Positions 5,229 to 9,163 of a stretch of DNA of 9,163 bases are shown here, one piece after another. Both the position numbers and the translations under genes were made by a program. How positions within the stretch are numbered: position 1 is the stretch's first letter; each line of letters starts with the position of its first letter. Source of the stretch: an uncultured Bacillota bacterium (GTDB taxonomy: Bacteria > Bacillota_I > Bacilli_A > RF39 > UBA660); contig CANDCB010000021.1 in the NCBI GenBank assembly GCA_947383065.1, positions 1-9,163 of the forward strand. The letters run 5' to 3'. A model generated the notes under the pieces. It ran no database searches. It saw only the letters and a list, made by a program, of their open reading frames with translations, and was not told the DNA's origin.

Positions 5229-5234
5229 AGTATA
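5229..5234 (-). promoter_or_regulatory. Possible -10 box of the minus-strand Asn/Gln-rich gene
   Basis: The minus strand reads CATATACTTTA (complement of 5226-5236). It contains TATACT, close to the sigma-A -10, and also starts with CATA, the beginning of -10 boxes used by the mother-cell sigma factors E and K. No convincing -35 is seen, so the sigma factor cannot be assigned. Confidence 0.3.
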
Positions 5235-5261
5235 TGTTAATAGTTAGAAAGGTTGATTAAA

Positions 5262-5894
5262 ATGCGTCTTAGAAATGTGAAAAATGCTATGGAAATAGTT
5301 AATAATAGTTCGTTTGTTATAAAAAATCCCAAGGAATTAAGAGGTAGATATAATAAAGAAGTTTTTAAAAATAATAATCCTATTCATATTGAAATAGGAA
5401 TGGGAAAAGGAAATTTTATTATTGATATGGCTCGTAAAAATCCTAATATTAATTTTATAGGAATTGAAAAATATGAAAGTGTTCTTTGTCGAGCTTTAGA
5501 AAAGGTAGAAAATTCAGGATTAACTAATATAAAGTTTATTTGTCTTGATGCAATTGATATTGCTTTAGTTTTTGATAAAGAAGTAGAGACGATATATCTT
5601 AATTTTAGTGATCCATGGCCTAAAAAAAAGCATGCTAAAAGAAGGCTTACATCTAGTGTTTTTTTACCACTATATGATCAAATATTTAAGAATGAAAAAG
5701 TAATTATTCAAAAAACTGATAATAAAAAGTTATTTGAAAGTTCAATTGTGAGTTTAAGCAATTATGGTTATGTTATTTTAGATATTTCTTTAGATTTGGC
5801 AAATAGTGGAAAAGAAAATTCATTGACAGAATATGAAACTAAATTTATGAATCAAGGAGTAACAATAAATTATCTTAAAGCCTATAAAAAATAA
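5262..5894 (+). CDS. trmB: tRNA (guanine-N7-)-methyltransferase TrmB
   Basis: A 210-residue protein that uses S-adenosylmethionine to make m7G at position 46 in the variable loop of tRNAs. Seen: the SAM-binding loop EIGMGKG at 44-50, the acidic end of strand 2 at IGIEKY (66-71), the family signature NFSDPWPKKKHAKRR at 114-128, TDNKKLF at 152-158, and the C-terminal TEYETKF at 189-195, which helps bind substrate. Length is typical. I chose ATG 5262 because AGAAAGG (5246-5252) is 9 nt upstream; an in-frame TTG at 5253 would directly touch that site and adds only three residues. It is a housekeeping gene between unrelated blocks. No clear promoter is seen in the 51-bp gap to the divergent gene, so its promoter may lie inside that gene. 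No terminator follows before the next gene. Confidence 0.95.
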   Translation: MRLRNVKNAMEIVNNSSFVIKNPKELRGRYNKEVFKNNNPIHIEIGMGKGNFIIDMARKNPNINFIGIEKYESVLCRALEKVENSGLTNIKFICLDAIDIALVFDKEVETIYLNFSDPWPKKKHAKRRLTSSVFLPLYDQIFKNEKVIIQKTDNKKLFESSIVSLSNYGYVILDISLDLANSGKENSLTEYETKFMNQGVTINYLKAYKK

Positions 5895-5916
5895 TATTTT
5901 ATTTTAAAAATATAAA

Positions 5917-5925
5917 TGTTATAAT
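5917..5925 (+). promoter_or_regulatory. Extended -10 promoter of the envelope operon
   Basis: TGTTATAAT: a consensus TATAAT at 5920-5925 with the TGn extension at 5917-5919. The -35 region is only T-rich. It lies between trmB and the lipoprotein gene, about 23 bp before the ATG at 5948, and the same 9-mer forms the promoter at 1431-1439 on the other strand. Confidence 0.55.
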
Positions 5926-5947
5926 ACTTAAGAAGGATGTAGGTACT

Positions 5948-6595
5948 ATGAAGAAAAAATTTGTAATACTTTCACTTTTATTATGTGTTTTTTTAACTGG
6001 TTGTACTAAAATTCAAGATGTATCTTTAGAAGAATTAGTTAAAATTGGAACAGATAGAAATGTTACCGTATATAATAAATATCGTAAGGGATATAAATAT
6101 AATTTACCTAAGGGATTAGATGTTATAAATGGTATTGAATATAATGAGTCAATAGTTAGTAAAGATTATAAGTATTATCTTTATATTGATGCTTTGAGTT
6201 ATTACAATAAAGTAATTGAAAAATATGAAATAAGTGATAAGGCTTTTATTTCTATGGCAATAAGTCATGAAGATAAATATGGTTATTTAGAAATCAATAA
6301 GGTAGAAGATAATAAGTATTTTATTGAAATTATGTATAATTATGCTAAAATAGAAGTAATAGTAAATGAAAAAGATATTAAACTAGTTGTGTCAAATTGT
6401 CTTAGTGTTTTAACATCTATTGATTTTAATGATAGTGTCTTAAAAACTTTACTAGATGAGGAGACTTCACAATTTAAGGAATTCGAGTTTAATATTTTTG
6501 AAACAGTGACGACAACTGATAGTGAATTTTTAACTGCTGTTGAGGATTATACTCCAGAAGAAGATGAAATTCATGATGCGGACTTAATAAATTAA
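5948..6595 (+). CDS. Lipoprotein of unknown function
   Basis: A 215-residue protein with a clear type II signal peptide: MKKK, a hydrophobic core (FVILSLLLCVFL) and the lipobox LTGC at 16-19, so Cys19 would be lipid-modified and the mature protein held on the outer face of the membrane. The mature part alternates charged helices and strands (for example YKYYLYIDALSYYNKVIEKYE and YGYLEINKVEDNKYFIEIMYNYAKIEVIV, shown only in part here by their positions about 76-96 and 116-141) and ends in an acidic tail (YTPEEDEIHDAD). No enzymatic or binding motif is recognised. An AAGGA ribosome binding site lies at 5933-5937. The next gene starts 13 bp after the stop, and its ribosome binding site overlaps this stop codon, which points to one transcript with the scaffold-like, YtxG-like and YtxH-like genes. 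Confidence 0.85.
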   Translation: MKKKFVILSLLLCVFLTGCTKIQDVSLEELVKIGTDRNVTVYNKYRKGYKYNLPKGLDVINGIEYNESIVSKDYKYYLYIDALSYYNKVIEKYEISDKAFISMAISHEDKYGYLEINKVEDNKYFIEIMYNYAKIEVIVNEKDIKLVVSNCLSVLTSIDFNDSVLKTLLDEETSQFKEFEFNIFETVTTTDSEFLTAVEDYTPEEDEIHDADLIN

Positions 6596-6608
6596 GGTGG
6601 TGTTATAG

Positions 6609-7829
6609 ATGGGATTTTTTGGAAAAATAAAAAATATTTTGTTTGAAGATGAAGAAGAAGATGATATCGGTGGAATGCCAGTCTATACAAAAGATGATGT
6701 TAAAGTAAGTAATAAAAAAGAATTTCATGATGAAACGGAAGAAATAGAACTTCCTCCTATAAGAGCTAATGCTAATACTCGTTTTAAAAATGTTAAAAGA
6801 GATATTGATTTTGATGAAAATGATGTTTTGGGAGAAGTACCAGGACATAGTGATATTGATAAAAAAATAGAGAAGGAAGAAAAAACTTCTCTAAAAGAGT
6901 CATCTTTAAATGATTCACAAAAATCTTCACCTTTTTTAACTTTTGATGAAGATGAATTTGAAAGATTAAATGCTCATCCGTCTCGTAATGATAGACCTAA
7001 AAAAGAAATAAGGAATATAGGTGTACCTGTAAATAATAATGTTAATATTGCTCGTCAAGCTAATGGTAATTTTTCTTCAACAACAGCACCTACAACAAAT
7101 GAATCAAAAAGAAGTGAAGGGTCTCGTTATAATATTAATGGTGGAACGTTAATTAATGGTAAAAAACCATTTACTCCTTCACCTGTTTTATCACCTGTTT
7201 ATGGTATTTTGGATAAAAATTATAAAAAGGATGATATTGTTGATAAACAGGGAGGGTTGAAAAGAGAAAAAAGTAATAAACCAGTTATTCCACAAATTGA
7301 TGATGCAAATACAGCAACATTATATGAAGTAAATATAGATAATGTTAGAAAAAAGGCTTATGGGGAGTTAGAAGAATTAGAACAAAGTTTAAATTTAGAT
7401 ATTCCAAAACTTGATGAATCAAAAATTGATAGTAATTCTTCTTTACTAAAAGAGGAGCCTTTAGAAGAAATTAAAGTACCAACAATAGAAGAAGAATTGG
7501 AAGAAAAATATATTCCAAATATTGCATCTGAGGAAATTAGTGATGTAAAAACTAATAGTTTAGATGAAGTAGTGGAAGAATCATTAGAAGAAAAAGTTAA
7601 TACAGAAACGAAAAAGAGTAAGTTGTTAGATGAATTGGAAAAAACTAGTACATTGCAAATTTTAGATGATATAGAGAAAGAATTAAATTCTATAAAACCT
7701 ATTTCACATCGTGATGAAGAAATAGATTATAATAAGGAAGAAAAGGAAAAAAGTGATACTTTAGAAAATGATTTATTTCATTTAATAGATTCAATGTATC
7801 AAGAAGGAGAGGAGGAAGAAAATGATTAA
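6609..7829 (+). CDS. Acidic, largely disordered scaffold-like protein with SepF-like N-terminal helix
   Basis: A 406-residue cytoplasmic-type protein, very rich in Glu, Asp, Lys and Asn, with no signal peptide or long membrane segment. Three islands stand out from the low-complexity background. Residues 1-14 (MGFFGKIKNILFED) form an amphipathic helix followed by an acidic run, like the membrane-targeting N-terminus of SepF. Residues 187-210 contain KPFTPSPVLSPVYGILDKNY, a motif I associate with uncharacterised proteins of Erysipelotrichia-like bacteria. Residues 385-399 (LENDLFHLIDSMYQE) look like a C-terminal binding helix. A Glu/Leu-rich stretch at 250-360 may be partly coiled coil. The SepF globular domain is absent. 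The ribosome binding site AAGGTGG overlaps the previous stop, and the last 8 nt overlap the YtxG-like gene. A membrane-attached scaffold for envelope or division proteins is an inference. Confidence 0.82.
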   Translation: MGFFGKIKNILFEDEEEDDIGGMPVYTKDDVKVSNKKEFHDETEEIELPPIRANANTRFKNVKRDIDFDENDVLGEVPGHSDIDKKIEKEEKTSLKESSLNDSQKSSPFLTFDEDEFERLNAHPSRNDRPKKEIRNIGVPVNNNVNIARQANGNFSSTTAPTTNESKRSEGSRYNINGGTLINGKKPFTPSPVLSPVYGILDKNYKKDDIVDKQGGLKREKSNKPVIPQIDDANTATLYEVNIDNVRKKAYGELEELEQSLNLDIPKLDESKIDSNSSLLKEEPLEEIKVPTIEEELEEKYIPNIASEEISDVKTNSLDEVVEESLEEKVNTETKKSKLLDELEKTSTLQILDDIEKELNSIKPISHRDEEIDYNKEEKEKSDTLENDLFHLIDSMYQEGEEEEND

Positions 7830-8112
7830 TTTCTTACAAGTAGTTTTACCATTAATAATATATGTTTTATTAATAATTTTGTTAATAATAGGTATAATAT
7901 TAGGTATAAGATCAATTCAAACTTTAAATAAAGTTGATAAAGTTGTTGATGATGTAAATGATAAAGTTCAATCATTAAATGGTTTCTTTAATATTATTGA
8001 TTTTACTACTGATAAAATCGTATCAGTTACTGATAAGGTTGTTGAAGGAGTAAGTGGTCTTATCGGTCGTATTTTTAAACGTAAAAGTAATAAAAATGAT
8101 GAGGAGGAATAG
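7822..8112 (+). CDS. ytxG: YtxG-like (DUF948-type) small membrane protein
   Basis: A 96-residue protein with one strong membrane helix at about residues 7-30 and a cytoplasmic part of amphipathic heptad-like repeats (LNKVDKVVDDVNDKVQSLN, then DKIVSVTDKVVEGVSGL), ending in a basic then acidic tail (FKRKSNKNDEEE). This layout matches DUF948/YtxG proteins, which in Bacillus stand beside ytxH, as here. Function is unknown in the family beyond a loose link to general stress in Bacillus. Translation is probably coupled to the previous gene: the start lies 8 nt before that gene's end, with AGGAGG at 7810-7815. The assignment rests on topology and the YtxH neighbour more than on sharp sequence motifs, so the symbol is tentative. 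Confidence 0.7.
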   Translation: MINFLQVVLPLIIYVLLIILLIIGIILGIRSIQTLNKVDKVVDDVNDKVQSLNGFFNIIDFTTDKIVSVTDKVVEGVSGLIGRIFKRKSNKNDEEE

Positions 8113-8115
8113 AAA

Positions 8116-8586
8116 ATGGCAAAAAAAGAAAAAGAACGTAGTGGATTAGGAAAATTTTTAGCTGGAGCAGCTATTGGTGTTGGATTAGGTGTTTTATTTG
8201 CACCAAAATCAGGAGCAGAAACACGTAAAGAGTTAAAGCAAAAATTTGATGAGATGGTTAAAAAAATAAAAGAAATAGATATGGATGAGGTAAGAGAGTC
8301 TTTCTTAAATAAAATTGAAGAAATAAAGGCTGAATTAGCAGATTTAGATAAAGAAAAAGTTATAAGTATTGCTAAAGATAAAGCGGCAGCAATTAAGACT
8401 AAGTTAGATGAATTAGTTAAAGAAGCTAAAGAAAAGGCTACACCAGTTATTCAAAATGCTGTGGAAGATTTACGTGCTAAGACTATTACAGTTTTAAAAG
8501 ATACTGTAAAAAAATTAGAAGAACCAAAACAAGATAAAAAAGAAAAAAAAGATTCTAAGAAAATTAAGGGAAATAATAAAGAATAG
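8116..8586 (+). CDS. ytxH: YtxH domain-containing protein
   Basis: A 156-residue protein with the typical YtxH start: a basic N-terminus (MAKKEKERSG), a glycine-zipper membrane segment at about 11-29 (LGKFLAGAAIGVGLGVLFA) and the signature APKSGAETRKEL at 29-40. The rest is a long charged helix with alternating Lys/Glu and Ala/Leu/Val heptads (about 41-135), of LEA or apolipoprotein-like character, and a Lys-rich tail. YtxH proteins are small membrane or membrane-surface proteins, stress-linked in Bacillus; the exact role is unknown. The start is 3 nt after the ytxG stop, with GAGGAGG at 8101-8107, and the gene ends in a terminator overlapping its stop codon. It is the last gene of the envelope operon. 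Confidence 0.88.
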   Translation: MAKKEKERSGLGKFLAGAAIGVGLGVLFAPKSGAETRKELKQKFDEMVKKIKEIDMDEVRESFLNKIEEIKAELADLDKEKVISIAKDKAAAIKTKLDELVKEAKEKATPVIQNAVEDLRAKTITVLKDTVKKLEEPKQDKKEKKDSKKIKGNNKE

Positions 8587-8610
8587 TCCATGGATTTGGA
8601 TTATTTTTTT
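8582..8610 (+). terminator. Intrinsic terminator of the envelope operon
   Basis: AATAGTCCA (8582-8590) pairs with TGGATTATT (8597-8605) over 9 bp with one G-T wobble and a 6-nt loop, followed by a run of T residues to 8610. The TAG stop of ytxH is inside the stem. Confidence 0.85.
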
Positions 8611-8635
8611 GTGAAAAACTGCTATTATATAGTTA

Positions 8636-8655
8636 AAAAAATTATAAAATTTTTT
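8636..8655. repeat. AT-only inverted repeat
   Basis: AAAAAATT (8636-8643) and AATTTTTT (8648-8655) flank ATAA. It lies in the 156-bp gap before the last gene, upstream of that gene's -35. It may be only AT-rich sequence or bent DNA; no function is assigned. Confidence 0.35.
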
Positions 8656-8688
8656 AGTTAATATAAATAAAATTATTAGTTTCTGTTC

Positions 8689-8717
8689 TTGCCAAATTTC
8701 TCCTAAAATGTTATGAT
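8689..8717 (+). promoter_or_regulatory. Sigma-A promoter of the right-edge secreted protein
   Basis: TTGCCA (8689-8694), a 17-bp spacer and TATGAT (8712-8717) each differ from consensus at one base, and a TGn extension (8709-8711) precedes the -10. Start of transcription would be near 8724. Confidence 0.75.
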
Positions 8718-8742
8718 TAATAATAGGTAAGGATAGATTAAT

Positions 8743-9163
8743 ATGAATAATGAACGTTTTAAAATTTTTGGTTGCTTATTTATTATAATTTTAACTATAA
8801 CTTTAGTAACTGTTATAAGTAAAGAACATGTATTATATAATAATCTATCTCAGGATGTAATAAGTAATAATGAAGAAGATAAAAGTATTTTATTAAATTT
8901 AGATAATAAGCAAATTGCCGCTACAAATTTTACTTATTCTGTAAATAATGATTTAGTTTCTTTGTATTATGCAAATGCTCGTACACCATTTTCTGTTAAT
9001 AAAGGAGCAGATAACTATAGTAGTGCTAAACAGATTACAGCTTATGGAGGAGTTTTTAAAAGTGGTAATGGTTTGGTAAGTTTAAAAGATGGAGTATATT
9101 ATTTTTATGCTTATGATGTAACTAATGGAACACGTGTAAAAAAAGGACCTGTTAATGTTAGTG
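8743..9163 (+). CDS. Secreted or membrane-anchored protein (3' partial)
   Basis: The frame runs from ATG 8743 through the right edge; 140 codons are visible. The N-terminus is MNNERFKIFG followed by a hydrophobic segment (about residues 9-26, CLFIIILTITLVTVI), acting as signal peptide or anchor with no lipobox. The exported part has a low-complexity Asn/Asp-rich linker (residues 35-60) and then a beta-rich stretch (for example YYANARTPFSV at 76-86 and DGVYYFYAYDVTNG at 115-128) that recalls Ig-like repeat domains of surface proteins, where a YYFY-type strand is followed by a turn. This is a weak resemblance. An AAGGA ribosome binding site lies at 8729-8733. It has its own promoter behind the ytxH terminator, so it is a separate transcription unit. 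Full length and C-terminal sorting signals are not visible. Confidence 0.8.
   Translation, partial: MNNERFKIFGCLFIIILTITLVTVISKEHVLYNNLSQDVISNNEEDKSILLNLDNKQIAATNFTYSVNNDLVSLYYANARTPFSVNKGADNYSSAKQITAYGGVFKSGNGLVSLKDGVYYFYAYDVTNGTRVKKGPVNVS

Noticed and set aside
5253..5255. TTG as start of trmB
   Set aside because: It abuts the AGAAAGG site with no spacer; ATG 5262 has proper spacing and gives the expected N-terminus.
6603..6848. Short minus-strand open frame opposite the scaffold-like gene
   Set aside because: A Phe/Ile/Lys-rich translation typical of antisense to Glu/Asp/Lys codons, with no start signals.
1..9163. Mobile element, phage, CRISPR or defence system
   Set aside because: No transposase, integrase, direct-repeat array, tRNA, nuclease or toxin-antitoxin pair is visible. 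NAD-linked defence was considered because of NrtR, but no NAD-degrading effector (TIR, Sir2 or similar) is present.

Overview
The window is about 9.2 kb of very AT-rich DNA (coding and non-coding alike) from a Gram-positive-type bacterium. Strong AGGAGG-like ribosome binding sites, a type II lipoprotein signal, NrtR, TrmB, a YtxG/YtxH pair and a Cse60-like sporulation protein all fit the Bacillota, most likely a low-GC member of class Bacilli (an uncultured gut lineage of the RF39/Erysipelotrichia kind is my guess, not something the sequence proves). Tryptophan is always TGG and no CDS has an internal TGA, so the standard bacterial code applies rather than the Mycoplasma code.

Layout. (1) 1-842: the 3' part of a secreted or membrane-anchored protein on the plus strand, reminiscent of TasA-like secreted proteins. 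It ends at a bidirectional terminator shared with (2) 890-1405, a minus-strand four-helix membrane protein of unknown function. (3) 1406-1515: a 110-bp divergent control region with two palindromes, an extended -10 promoter facing left and a perfect consensus promoter facing right. (4) 1516-4574: a four-gene plus-strand operon of an NrtR-type Nudix/winged-helix regulator, a histidine phosphatase (TTG start), a Ttd14/NadR-like P-loop ATPase fused to a CYTH-like domain, and a divergent thymidine-kinase-like protein. (5) 4639-5210: two convergent small genes, a Cse60-like sporulation protein and an Asn/Gln-rich coiled-coil protein. (6) 5262-5894: trmB. (7) 5948-8586: an envelope operon of a lipoprotein, an acidic scaffold-like protein, a YtxG-like (DUF948-type) and a YtxH-like membrane protein. 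(8) 8743-end: the start of another secreted protein with its own promoter.

The most interesting parts are the NrtR-led cluster and the envelope operon. NrtR proteins normally sense ADP-ribose and repress NAD biosynthesis genes. Here the regulator heads an operon with no classical NAD gene, but with an ATPase whose N-terminal domain family includes the ribosylnicotinamide kinase part of NadR, plus a phosphatase and a nucleoside-kinase-like protein. A nucleotide or NAD-precursor salvage role is a reasonable but unproven reading. The envelope operon contains a 406-residue, mostly disordered acidic protein whose only conserved-looking parts are a SepF-like N-terminal amphipathic helix, a proline-rich central motif and a C-terminal helix. 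I saw no tRNA, rRNA, CRISPR array, insertion sequence, phage gene or recognisable defence effector.
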